A stretch of DNA of 13,539 bases. Origin: an uncultured Lachnospiraceae bacterium (GTDB taxonomy: Bacteria; Bacillota_A; Clostridia; Lachnospirales; Lachnospiraceae). This document shows positions 6,173 through 13,420 of the stretch, in pieces. The stretch is from the NCBI GenBank assembly GCA_902795985.1, contig CADBNG010000207.1, forward strand, positions 1 to 13,539, given 5' to 3'. Made by a program: the position numbers and the translations under genes. Under the pieces are notes generated by a model. It worked only from the letters and a program-made list of their open reading frames with translations, was not told the DNA's origin and ran no database searches. The stretch's first letter is position 1. Each line of letters opens with the position of its first letter.

Positions 6173-7906
6173 ATGGCTTTTGACGGATTTACAACCGCAA
6201 ACCTGCAGTATGAACTGTCCCGCGAGCTCACCGGCGGATATATTTCCAAAATCATCCAGCCCGAACCGGACGAACTTCTTCTTACTGTCAAGGCTCCGGG
6301 AGGGAACCGGCGCCTGCTGCTTTCGGCCAATCCTTCCCTTCCGCTCGTCCATCTGACGGAATCCAATAAAACGGCTCCCATGACCGCTCCGGTCTTCTGC
6401 ATGCTGCTGCGCAAACATATCGGCGGCGGTAAAATTCTGGATATTCTCCAGCCTTCTCTCGAACGGATCCTTGTTTTTATTATCGAACACCGTAACGAAA
6501 TGGGGGATCTCTGCCGGAAAAAACTGATTCTCGAATTAATGGGCAAGCACAGCAATATCATCTTTGCGGATGAAAACGATCAGATTCTCGATGCCATCCG
6601 CAGGGTTCCGGCCCATGTCAGTTCCGTCCGGGAAGTGCTGCCCGGCCGTCCCTGGTTCATTCCGCGGATGAAGACCGATCCCTTAACGGCATCGGAAAAC
6701 GTTTTTATCGAAGCGGTCTTCTCCCAGCCGCAGACGCTCTCGAAAGCATTGTATACCTCCCTCACGGGCTTTTCCCCCGCGATGGCGGAAGAACTCTGCT
6801 CCCGTGCCTGCATCGACAGCTCCCGTTCCGCCAGGGAATTCTCCTCTGTCGGAAAGCAGCATCTGTACCATACTTTCTCCCGTATGATGGACGAAGTCCG
6901 GAACAGGGAATTCGAACCGGCCGTGTTTTACCAGAACGGGGTTCCCCAGGATTTCTCCTGTCTTCATACGGAACGATACGCGGATAATGATAAGAAAATC
7001 TATTCCTCCATATCCGCCCTGATTGAAGGCTACTATGCGGAAAAGGAATCCATCACGCGGATCCGGCAGAAATCCTCGGATCTCCGGCGGATTCTGACCA
7101 CGGCCCAGGAACGGACCGCGAAAAAGCTGCACCTTCAGGAAAAGCAGCTCAAGGATACGGAAAAACTGGACCGTTACCGGATCTACGGGGAACTGCTCAA
7201 CACCTATGGTTACGAATGCAGTCCGGGGGATAAATCCCTGACCGCCGTAAACTATTACAATAACGAAACCGTAACCATCCCTCTCGATCCGACCCTGAGC
7301 GCCGGGGAAAACGCGAAAAAATATTTTGACCGTTACAACAAGCTGAAACGGACCGCGGCTGCCTGCAGGGAACTGATTGCCTCGACTTCCGCCGAACTGG
7401 CCTATCTGGACAGTATTCATTCTTCTCTTGAAATCGCGGCGGACGAAGCCGATCTGGCCGAGATCCGAAGGGAGCTGATGGACGCGGGGTATATCCGGAA
7501 AAAAACGGAGTCCCGGAAAAACCGTTCCCAGAAAAAGTCCTCGCCGCTTCACTATCTTTCTTCCGACGGTTTTGATATCTTTGTCGGGAAAAACAATTTT
7601 CAGAATGACGAGCTGACCTTTTCCGTTGCGGACGGGAACGACTGGTGGTTCCATGCCAAACAGATTCCCGGCTCCCATGTGATTGTGCGGACCCGCGGAA
7701 AAGAGCTTCCGGACCGGACGTTTGAAGAAGCCGCTTCCCTTGCAGCCTGGTATTCTTCCGGCAGGAATTCCGAAAAGGTGGAAATCGACTATACACAGAA
7801 AAAGAACGTCAAAAAGCCCAACGGGTCCCGTCCGGGTTTCGTTATCTACCACACAAACTATTCCATGGTCGTCCGGCCTTGTACCGGTTCGCTGACCGTG
7901 GTATAA
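6173..7906 (+). CDS. rqcH: RqcH, NFACT-family ribosome quality control protein (FbpA/PavA-like)
   Basis: RqcH binds 50S subunits blocked by peptidyl-tRNA, recruits tRNA-Ala and adds C-terminal alanine tails as degradation tags. Homologues were earlier named fibronectin-binding proteins (FbpA, PavA). The 577-residue protein opens MAFDGFTTANLQYEL and shows NFACT-N features LLLSANPSLPLVHLT and ELMGKHSNIIF. A middle helical and coiled-coil part (about 280-420) contains DRYRIYGELLNTYGY. The NFACT-R domain runs from about 465 (DGFDIFVGKNN; WWFHAKQIPGSHVIVRT). Length equals that of B. subtilis RqcH. At the position of the functional Asp97-Arg98 pair it has E97-R98. The ATG at 6173 has AAAGGA seven bases upstream; the longer frame back to 5639 has no family match and runs over the divergent gene. 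Confidence 0.95.
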   Translation: MAFDGFTTANLQYELSRELTGGYISKIIQPEPDELLLTVKAPGGNRRLLLSANPSLPLVHLTESNKTAPMTAPVFCMLLRKHIGGGKILDILQPSLERILVFIIEHRNEMGDLCRKKLILELMGKHSNIIFADENDQILDAIRRVPAHVSSVREVLPGRPWFIPRMKTDPLTASENVFIEAVFSQPQTLSKALYTSLTGFSPAMAEELCSRACIDSSRSAREFSSVGKQHLYHTFSRMMDEVRNREFEPAVFYQNGVPQDFSCLHTERYADNDKKIYSSISALIEGYYAEKESITRIRQKSSDLRRILTTAQERTAKKLHLQEKQLKDTEKLDRYRIYGELLNTYGYECSPGDKSLTAVNYYNNETVTIPLDPTLSAGENAKKYFDRYNKLKRTAAACRELIASTSAELAYLDSIHSSLEIAADEADLAEIRRELMDAGYIRKKTESRKNRSQKKSSPLHYLSSDGFDIFVGKNNFQNDELTFSVADGNDWWFHAKQIPGSHVIVRTRGKELPDRTFEEAASLAAWYSSGRNSEKVEIDYTQKKNVKKPNGSRPGFVIYHTNYSMVVRPCTGSLTVV

Positions 7907-7907
7907 T
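7879..7907 (+). promoter_or_regulatory. probable promoter of the P-type ATPase gene
   Basis: TTGTAC (7879-7884), 17 bases, then a perfect TATAAT (7902-7907). The -10 box contains the TAA stop of rqcH. The -35 box is weak (only TTG matches). The predicted start near 7914 gives a 5' leader of about 68 bases. I see no terminator between rqcH and the ATPase, so the two may also be co-transcribed. Confidence 0.55.
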
Positions 7908-7981
7908 ATTACGAAATTTTTACGAAAGCGGAGTGAACATCGGCGGACGATCCGGCCCGCTGAATGATCTTATAGAACAGA

Positions 7982-10408
7982 ATGCGAAAAAGAAGCACCC
8001 GAAAACCCAGTGATTATGTGCCCCGCCGTCCCATGGACCGGTTCACCCCGGATCCTTCCACCGGTCTGACCAGGGACCAGGTGCGTGCCTACCGTGAAAA
8101 CGGATGGGACAACCGGCCGGTGGAGGCTCCTTCCAAGACCGTTTCCCAGATTATCCGGTCGAATGTCTTCACCTATTTCAACCTGATCTTTACAATCATC
8201 GCGATCCTGCTGATCCTCGTGGGAGCGTTTCGTGATCTGACCTTTCTGGTGATCATCCTCGCCAATACGCTGATCGGTATTATCCAGGAGCTGAATGCCA
8301 AGCGTACGCTGGAAAAGCTCACGGTGCTGAACGCCCCGAGGACCAGGGTCCTGCGCAACGGCGTCGTCAAGCCTCTGGCCTCGGAAAAGCTGGTTCTGGA
8401 CGATATTGTTTTCTTTGACTCCGGCAATCAGATCTGTGCCGATGCCGTTGTTGTTGAAGGCGAAGTAGCCGTGAACGAGTCGCTGATCACCGGCGAATCG
8501 GATGAAATCACGAAACGGCCCGGAGACCCCCTCCTGTCCGGCAGCTTTATCGTCTCCGGCAGCTGCAAGGCCCGTCTGGAGCGTGTCGGTGAAGATTCCT
8601 ATATCTCCGAACTGACGCTGAAGGCAAAGGCTGCGAAGGAAGGCGAACAGTCCGCCATGATCCGATCCCTGAACCGACTGATCAAGGCGGTGGGCATTAT
8701 TATTATCCCGATCGGCATCATTCTCTTTGTCCAGTCCTACGTTTACGGGGACCGTCCCCTGCAGGACAGCGTTAAGGCAATGGTCGCTGCCGTAATCGGC
8801 ATGATCCCGGAGGGTCTGTATCTTCTTGCCAGTGTTACGATGGCGGTCAGTTCCGTCCGTCTGGCCATGAAGAAAGTCCTGATCCATGACATGAAATGCA
8901 TAGAAACGCTTGCGCGGGTCAATGTTCTCTGTGTGGATAAAACCGGAACCATCACCGGCAACGACATGGCGGTGGGGGAAGTCATCCCGCTGAAAAACTA
9001 TAAAGAAGAAACTCACGGTCCTTTAAATGAACTTCTGAGCGACTTTGCCGGCGCAATGGCAAAGGACAACATCACCATGGAGGCCATGAAGGCTTATTTC
9101 CAGACGCCTTCCGGGCTTCCGGCGGAAAAAATCACTTCTTTTTCATCCGCGTATAAATACAGCAGCGCCACATTCTCCGGGGTTTCCTATATCCTGGGCG
9201 CTCCGGAATTTGTTCTCCGCGGCTCTTTCGAAGAGTACCGTGAAGAAATCGAAAAGCATACGAGCCTCGGATACCGGGCGCTGGTTTTCGGCATTTATGC
9301 CGGCGTACCCACCGGCGGCGCTCTGACGGCGCCGGTCAATCCTCTGGCCATCGTCCTGCTCTCCAACCCCGTGCGGAAGGACGCGAAGGAAACGTTCCGT
9401 TACTTTGCCGAACAGGGCGTTGAGATCAAGGTGATCTCCGGCGATACTCCGACTACCGTATCCCAGGTCGCAAAGCAGGCAGGCATCGAACATGCCGAAA
9501 ACTTTATCGACGCCTCCACCCTGACCTCCTATGAAGAAGTCGCGCAGGCAGTCAATACCTATACAGTCTTCGGCCGCGTCACACCGGAGCAGAAACTGAT
9601 GTTTGTCCGGGCCCTGAAGGCGGCCGGAAAAACCGTGGCCATGACCGGCGACGGCGTAAACGACGTCCTTGCCCTCAAGGAAGCCGACTGTTCCGTGGCC
9701 ATGGCTTCCGGCAGCGATGCCGCAGCCCAGGCTTCCCAGATTGTTCTGCTGGAATCCGATTTTGCCCGCATGCCGGACGTCGTTGCCGAAGGACGGCAGG
9801 TGGTCAACAATCTGGAGCGTTCCGGCAGCCTGTTCCTTGTCAAGAACATTTTCTCGCTGCTGATGTCGGTATTCTCCATTGTCTTCGCCCTGAATTATCC
9901 CCTGGAGCCTTCCCAGATCACGCTGATCAGCCTGTTCACCATCGGTATTCCGGCGTTCTTCCTTTCCCAGGTTCCGAACAAGAATCTGATCCGCGGAAAC
10001 TTCCTGACCAATGTTCTGATCAAGGCTCTTCCGGCCGGCCTGACCGACGTCCTGATCATCGGCGCGCTGGTCATCTTCGGGGAGGTTTTCGCCGTCGGTT
10101 CCGAGGATATCTCGGTGGCGGCGACCATGCTTCTTGCCATTGTGGGCTTTATGATCCTTCTGCAGCTCAGCAAGCCCATGAACTGGATTAAATGGGCCAT
10201 CTGGGGAATCTGCGTCGTGGGCCTGATCCTCTCCAGCACTCTGCTGAAGCAGCTGTTTGCGATCTCCGGCATGTCCCTTCGCTGTATTCTGCTTTTCGTC
10301 GTTTTCTCAATCATCACGGAACCGCTTCTGCGTTACCTGATGCTGCTGACAAAAGTCATCCGCAACCGGTACCTGAAAGCCGTTCATCGCGAGAGCGAAA
10401 TGATCTGA
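7982..10408 (+). CDS. cation-transporting P-type ATPase, CtpE-like layout
   Basis: An 808-residue membrane pump energised by ATP. It has the actuator motif T170-G-E-S173, the phosphorylation motif DKTGT with D319, and the hinge motif TGDGVND at 555-561. Two membrane helices precede the actuator (about 65-105), two flank it (about 238-300), and six follow the catalytic part (about 620-795). Helix 4 carries P276-E-G-L279 (MIPEGLYLLASV). The nucleotide-binding insert between DKTGT and TGDGVND is short. The N-terminus lacks metal-binding CxxC domains, arguing against copper or zinc types. PEGL followed by a long hydrophobic run recalls mycobacterial CtpE, a calcium importer, so Ca2+ is a guess. 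No clear ribosome binding site precedes the ATG at 7982; no better start is visible. Confidence 0.85.
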   Translation: MRKRSTRKPSDYVPRRPMDRFTPDPSTGLTRDQVRAYRENGWDNRPVEAPSKTVSQIIRSNVFTYFNLIFTIIAILLILVGAFRDLTFLVIILANTLIGIIQELNAKRTLEKLTVLNAPRTRVLRNGVVKPLASEKLVLDDIVFFDSGNQICADAVVVEGEVAVNESLITGESDEITKRPGDPLLSGSFIVSGSCKARLERVGEDSYISELTLKAKAAKEGEQSAMIRSLNRLIKAVGIIIIPIGIILFVQSYVYGDRPLQDSVKAMVAAVIGMIPEGLYLLASVTMAVSSVRLAMKKVLIHDMKCIETLARVNVLCVDKTGTITGNDMAVGEVIPLKNYKEETHGPLNELLSDFAGAMAKDNITMEAMKAYFQTPSGLPAEKITSFSSAYKYSSATFSGVSYILGAPEFVLRGSFEEYREEIEKHTSLGYRALVFGIYAGVPTGGALTAPVNPLAIVLLSNPVRKDAKETFRYFAEQGVEIKVISGDTPTTVSQVAKQAGIEHAENFIDASTLTSYEEVAQAVNTYTVFGRVTPEQKLMFVRALKAAGKTVAMTGDGVNDVLALKEADCSVAMASGSDAAAQASQIVLLESDFARMPDVVAEGRQVVNNLERSGSLFLVKNIFSLLMSVFSIVFALNYPLEPSQITLISLFTIGIPAFFLSQVPNKNLIRGNFLTNVLIKALPAGLTDVLIIGALVIFGEVFAVGSEDISVAATMLLAIVGFMILLQLSKPMNWIKWAIWGICVVGLILSSTLLKQLFAISGMSLRCILLFVVFSIITEPLLRYLMLLTKVIRNRYLKAVHRESEMI

Positions 10409-10409
10409 A

Positions 10410-10436
10410 AAAAAGGGAGGCTGTTCCTCCCTTTTT
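10410..10436. terminator. bidirectional intrinsic terminator between convergent genes
   Basis: AAAAAGGGAGG (10410-10420), loop CTGTT, CCTCCCTTTTT (10426-10436): a perfect 11-bp inverted repeat, with a T-tract on both strands. It begins two bases after the ATPase stop and ends immediately before the stop codon (10437-10439) of the convergent gene, so it can serve both. Confidence 0.9.
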
Positions 10437-11078
10437 CTATCCGCAAAAATCCGTTCCAATCACTTCCCGGACGGAACCTGCCGCCCGAATCCATTCCATC
10501 AGGCGTTCCCACGTCATCGACCCCTGATCCCAGACCGTCCTGTATTCCGTTTCCGCCAGGACGTCAAGATCCGCGGAAAGATAAACAGGCCGTCCCGGCG
10601 GTATTACCGGCACATCCGTGTTTGCGCGCTCTTCATCGATAAAATGAATGCTTTCCTGCCTTGCTCCTACGGCTTCCATCGCCTGCGCCGGCGGGCCGAT
10701 TATCCAGACTTCCTTTAAAAGCGGCAGCCGTTTCATGCTCTCAAGAATCCAGTTTCCGCAGGACAGGAAAGGCAGAAGAGCCGGCGGCTGCATATCCGTA
10801 TGATGGTCCCAGACCACCAGGTCAAAAGGAACCGTGATCTTCTCCAGAAAGAACAGTGTCATATAATGATGATTCCCGTCATCCAGGTAATGTGTCCCGG
10901 AAGGCGGAAGATCTTTCAGCTTTCTGCGGATCTCCTCTTCCGCCGTATCGGAGCAGTATCCGGAAGTGCCGGAAACGCCGGAAAGATCCACCCTTCGCGC
11001 GGAATGGAACTCCAGTCCCGGCAGATCCCCCGGGGAATCGGTGAAATTACAGATTATATTGATTTTCATTATTGACAA
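10437..11078 (-). CDS. small arginase/ureohydrolase-fold protein, probable metallohydrolase
   Basis: A 213-residue protein with the metal ligands of the arginase-agmatinase family in the right order. H70 lies in DDGNHH (family: GGDH). WDHHTD gives D91, H93 and D95 (family: DAHxD). SADLDVL gives D170 and D172 (family: DxD). The end, EVIGTDFCG, resembles the strand near the family's C-terminus. It is much shorter than arginases (about 300 residues) and lacks most loop insertions, so arginine itself need not be the substrate. The start used is TTG at 11078, with AGGAG five bases upstream; the ATG at 11069 would be 14 bases from that site, so TTG is favoured but not certain. Single gene, convergent with the ATPase. 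Function unknown beyond likely binuclear-metal chemistry. Confidence 0.75.
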   Translation of the reverse strand: MSIMKINIICNFTDSPGDLPGLEFHSARRVDLSGVSGTSGYCSDTAEEEIRRKLKDLPPSGTHYLDDGNHHYMTLFFLEKITVPFDLVVWDHHTDMQPPALLPFLSCGNWILESMKRLPLLKEVWIIGPPAQAMEAVGARQESIHFIDEERANTDVPVIPPGRPVYLSADLDVLAETEYRTVWDQGSMTWERLMEWIRAAGSVREVIGTDFCG

Positions 11079-11101
11079 ACCATCTCCTGTTGTCCTATTA
11101 T
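11072..11101 (+). promoter_or_regulatory. rpsT promoter
   Basis: Consensus TTGACA (11072-11077), 18 bases, TATTAT (11096-11101, five of six). The -35 box overlaps the start region of the divergent arginase-fold gene. The predicted start near 11108 leaves a leader of about 68 bases. Confidence 0.85.
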
Positions 11102-11107
11102 TATGTA

Positions 11108-11176
11108 GTTCGTGACAGTCGGTATTTTCGTGTCTCTCCGGCTGGCCGAGAATAAGTCTGTAAGGAGGTGTGCAGT
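11108..11176 (+). promoter_or_regulatory. rpsT mRNA leader with hairpin and strong ribosome binding site
   Basis: The leader can form a short stem at about 11135-11152 (TCT[C]CGG with CCGAGA around CTGG). GACA and TGTC at about 11114 and 11131 can also pair. AAGGAGGTG follows, centred eight bases before a TTG start. A near-perfect ribosome binding site joined to a weak start codon is the arrangement used for S20 self-regulation in E. coli; whether it operates here is inference. Confidence 0.45.
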
Positions 11177-11440
11177 TTGGCTAATATCAAATCAGCGAAA
11201 AAGCGTATTCTGGTCAATCAGACCAAAGCAGCGAGAAATAAGTCCATCCGTTCTGCAGTGAAGACCGCGATCAAAAAAGTTGATGCTGCTGTGGCAAATC
11301 AAGATGCCGAGGCCGCAAAGGCCGCGCTGACGAACGCGATTTCCGCGATCGATAAGGCAAAGACCAAAGGCGTATATCACAAGAACAACGCCGCCCGCAA
11401 GGTTTCCCGCATCAGCAAAGCTGTCAACTCACTTCAGTAA
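11177..11440 (+). CDS. rpsT: 30S ribosomal protein S20, TTG start
   Basis: S20 binds 16S rRNA early in assembly of the small subunit. From TTG at 11177 the product is 87 residues, opening MANIKSAKKRI, with NQTKAARNKSIRSAVKTAIKK and the ending VYHKNNAARKVSRISKAVNSL, all typical. The frame also extends to a GTG at 11168, but that codon lies within the AGGAGGTG ribosome binding site and adds non-conserved residues, so TTG is the start. Single-gene unit with a strong promoter and terminator, convergent with holA, an adjacency also seen in Bacillus. Confidence 0.97.
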   Translation: MANIKSAKKRILVNQTKAARNKSIRSAVKTAIKKVDAAVANQDAEAAKAALTNAISAIDKAKTKGVYHKNNAARKVSRISKAVNSLQ

Positions 11441-11470
11441 CTGGTTTTGATACCAATCTGATGGTTATAT

Positions 11471-11508
11471 ATACCGCGTTCGTCCCCTCTTACGAACGCG
11501 GTATTTTT
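11471..11508 (+). terminator. intrinsic terminator of rpsT
   Basis: ATACCGCGTTCGT (11471-11483) and ACGAACGCGGTAT (11492-11504) form a perfect 13-bp stem with an eight-base loop, then TTTTT to 11508. On the minus strand the same stem is followed only by ATATATAACC, so it would be a weak terminator for holA. Confidence 0.95.
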
Positions 11509-11559
11509 CTGCCTTTTATTCTCCGGTATTCCGGCGGTATTTTCCGTATTCCCGACGGT

Positions 11560-12573
11560 TCAGGAATACTTCACCAGCATCAGTTCCACACTGATCCTTT
11601 CATCCAGCTTTCCCGTCTTTACCGCTTCCTCCGCCCCGACCATGTCCTCAACCGCTTCCCGAAGCTGGCCGATACTGTAACGGTTGGCGGTCGGAACCAG
11701 CTTGCCGACCACATAGGGGTTCATTTTCAGCTCTTCCGCGATTCTTTTCGGCCCCATCCCTTCCGACAGCATCTCGCGGATTCTCAGCAGCTGGTCATAC
11801 TGCCTGGCCAGCAGCGACAGAATCTTCATCGGTGATTCCTTCAGGATCAGCAGTTCCCGGTAAATGGAAAGAGCTTTCTTCCGGTTCTTTTCCGCGGCCG
11901 CGGCAAGCATTTCAAAAATACGGTCTTCAATGACCGGAGAACAGACCGCGTCAATATCCTCCGGTGTCACTTCAACCCTGCCGTCCGTATACGCGACCAG
12001 CTTATCCAGTTCATTGCGGATATAGTTCAGATCACTGCCGGCCTTTGACAGGAAATAGACACAGGTGTTCTGCCGGATTCGTTTTCCGTCCGAAGCCAGG
12101 GCCCCCGCAACCCATTTTTCCAGGCCTTTTTCCGTGGGAGTCAAAAAATCGATAGCCAGCCCGTTCTTCGCGATCGCTTTATACAGTTTTGAACGCTTAT
12201 CGGCTGTTTCTTCGCAGATCACAAACGTCAGATACTCCGGCAGTTTCCCGAAATAGTCAGCCAGCCTGTCGTATTTTCCCTTAAAAAGCGAGGTTCCGTC
12301 CAACAGGATCACCCGTCGTTCCGAGAAAAACGGCAGGGTTTCCCCCAGCCCGATAATCTCCTCTTCGTTCAGTCTGGTTTCCGAGTAAACGGTCCGGTTC
12401 ATATCCCCGGCTTCGGAAGAAAGCGCATCCATAAGCCGTTTCAGATATACACGTTTGGAATAAGCCTCCTCTCCGTAAAGAAGATAGAGGCTTTTAAACC
12501 GGCCGGTCTTCAGATCCTCTTTCAGGACACCGAGCTTTTCCGTATATTCTTCTCTCTCTCTGTCCTGCTTCAT
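11560..12573 (-). CDS. holA: DNA polymerase III delta subunit
   Basis: Delta opens the beta sliding clamp during loading by the clamp-loader complex. The 337-residue protein has the family pattern: SLYLLYGEEAYSKRVYLKRLMDAL (about 28-51), ETLPFFSERRVILLDG (about 78-93), FLSKAGSDLNYIRNELDKLVAYT, and the helical collar with LSIYRELLILKESPMKILSLLARQYDQLLRIREML and PYVVGKLVPTANRYSIGQL. It lacks the Walker A motif, as expected for delta. Length is normal. The ATG overlaps the stop of the upstream glycosyltransferase in ATGA, so the two are translationally coupled. No strong terminator of its own is visible at 11509-11559. Confidence 0.95.
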   Translation of the reverse strand: MKQDREREEYTEKLGVLKEDLKTGRFKSLYLLYGEEAYSKRVYLKRLMDALSSEAGDMNRTVYSETRLNEEEIIGLGETLPFFSERRVILLDGTSLFKGKYDRLADYFGKLPEYLTFVICEETADKRSKLYKAIAKNGLAIDFLTPTEKGLEKWVAGALASDGKRIRQNTCVYFLSKAGSDLNYIRNELDKLVAYTDGRVEVTPEDIDAVCSPVIEDRIFEMLAAAAEKNRKKALSIYRELLILKESPMKILSLLARQYDQLLRIREMLSEGMGPKRIAEELKMNPYVVGKLVPTANRYSIGQLREAVEDMVGAEEAVKTGKLDERISVELMLVKYS

Positions 12574-13301
12574 AAATCCGTACAGCCGTCATTCAGTCTG
12601 GCATTCAGCCGCGCAAACCGCTTCAGCGCATCAATCCCGATGAGGGATATTTTTTTCAGATTAATGGAATTGCTGCCTCCCTGCCTCTCACGGAAAGTGA
12701 TCTGCCGGTACAGCACATGCTTTTTCTTCTTGGCATAAATCGCAGAAATCATGACGTTCGTCAGCGTCTCGCCCTCTTCCAGATAATCCAGATATTCCGC
12801 CAGAACATCCGTGCGCATGAGACGGAACGGCGTATTCGCGTCCGGTATCCACCGCTGGAAATGAATCAGAAGGATGAGCCGCAGCACCCGGGTTACAAAG
12901 ATCCGGTCAAGGCCGTCCTGACGGGCGCCCCTGTGACCGATTACCATATCAAAGCGGTTTCGCTGCCTCCAGAACGGTTCAAACTCATACGGAACCGTCT
13001 GCCCGTCCGAATCGGTCTGGAAGATAAAATCCGCCCCGCTGACAATCGCATGGCGGTATCCGTAGAGAACGGCCTGCCCGTGTCCTCCGTTTTCTTTATG
13101 AAGGACTTCCAGCATCGGCCGGTTCTCCGCCTCTTCATCGAGAATCTTCCCGGTATTGTCCCGGCTTCCGTCATCCACCACAACCAGCCGTGAAAGGCCT
13201 CCTCCGTGATGCTTTTCCACAATCGGATACCAGTCGCTGATTACGGTGCGAATGGTTTCTTCTTCGTTATATGCGGGAATGACAATATATAAAATATCCA
13301 T
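12570..13301 (-). CDS. family 2 glycosyltransferase (dolichyl-phosphate-mannose-synthase-like)
   Basis: A 243-residue GT-A fold protein that should transfer a sugar from a nucleotide donor, possibly to a lipid phosphate. It opens MDILYIVIPAYNEEETI, has VVVDDGSRDNTG (40-51) for the nucleotide, NGGHGQAVLYGYRHA (71-85), and the metal motif D97-S-D99 in QTDSDGQ. Later come DANTPFRLMRTD and QGGSNSINLKK, as in polyprenyl-phosphate glycosyltransferases. No strong membrane helices are seen, so it would be soluble or peripheral. GAGG lies five bases before the ATG. It overlaps holA by four bases; the functional link between them is not obvious. Donor and acceptor are unknown. Confidence 0.85.
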   Translation of the reverse strand: MDILYIVIPAYNEEETIRTVISDWYPIVEKHHGGGLSRLVVVDDGSRDNTGKILDEEAENRPMLEVLHKENGGHGQAVLYGYRHAIVSGADFIFQTDSDGQTVPYEFEPFWRQRNRFDMVIGHRGARQDGLDRIFVTRVLRLILLIHFQRWIPDANTPFRLMRTDVLAEYLDYLEEGETLTNVMISAIYAKKKKHVLYRQITFRERQGGSNSINLKKISLIGIDALKRFARLNARLNDGCTDL

Positions 13302-13319
13302 TTTTTCCTCTTCTCATCC

Positions 13320-13336
13320 GTGCATTTTTTCTGCAC
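13320..13336 (-). other. small hairpin in the glycosyltransferase leader
   Basis: GTGCA (13320-13324) and TGCAC (13332-13336) pair around a loop that is A-rich on the transcript. It lies between the predicted transcription start and the ribosome binding site. Confidence 0.4.
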
Positions 13337-13346
13337 TTACGAAACC

Positions 13347-13375
13347 AGTATACTCAATCCCGTCTTAAAATACAA
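13347..13375 (-). promoter_or_regulatory. promoter of the glycosyltransferase-holA operon
   Basis: The minus strand reads TTGTAT (plus 13370-13375), 17 bases, then TATACT (13347-13352). The predicted start is about 39 bases before the ATG. Its -35 box overlaps the T-rich tail of the terminator just upstream. Confidence 0.65.
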
Positions 13376-13415
13376 GGCGGAGGCAGGACGCGGACCGGCC
13401 TTGCCTGTTCCGCCT
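13366..13415 (-). terminator. strong terminator-like hairpin upstream of the glycosyltransferase operon
   Basis: On the minus strand AGGCGG pairs with CCGCCT (13410-13415 with 13375-13380), and AGGCAAGG pairs with CCTGCCT (13399-13406 with 13381-13387) apart from one bulged base. This makes about 13 pairs with a three-base bulge and an 11-base loop, followed by TGTATTTT. It would end a minus-strand transcript entering from beyond the right edge. In the plus direction the following CATCCTTTTATTTT is a poorer tail. Confidence 0.7.
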
Positions 13416-13420
13416 CATCC

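Noticed and set aside
6683..7852. 389-codon minus-strand frame opposite rqcH
   Set aside because: Antisense shadow of a complete NFACT gene; Gly/Phe/Arg-rich product with no family features.
7970..9016. 348-codon minus-strand frame opposite the ATPase gene
   Set aside because: Antisense to conserved P-type ATPase motifs; His/Asp/Gln-rich product typical of shadow frames.
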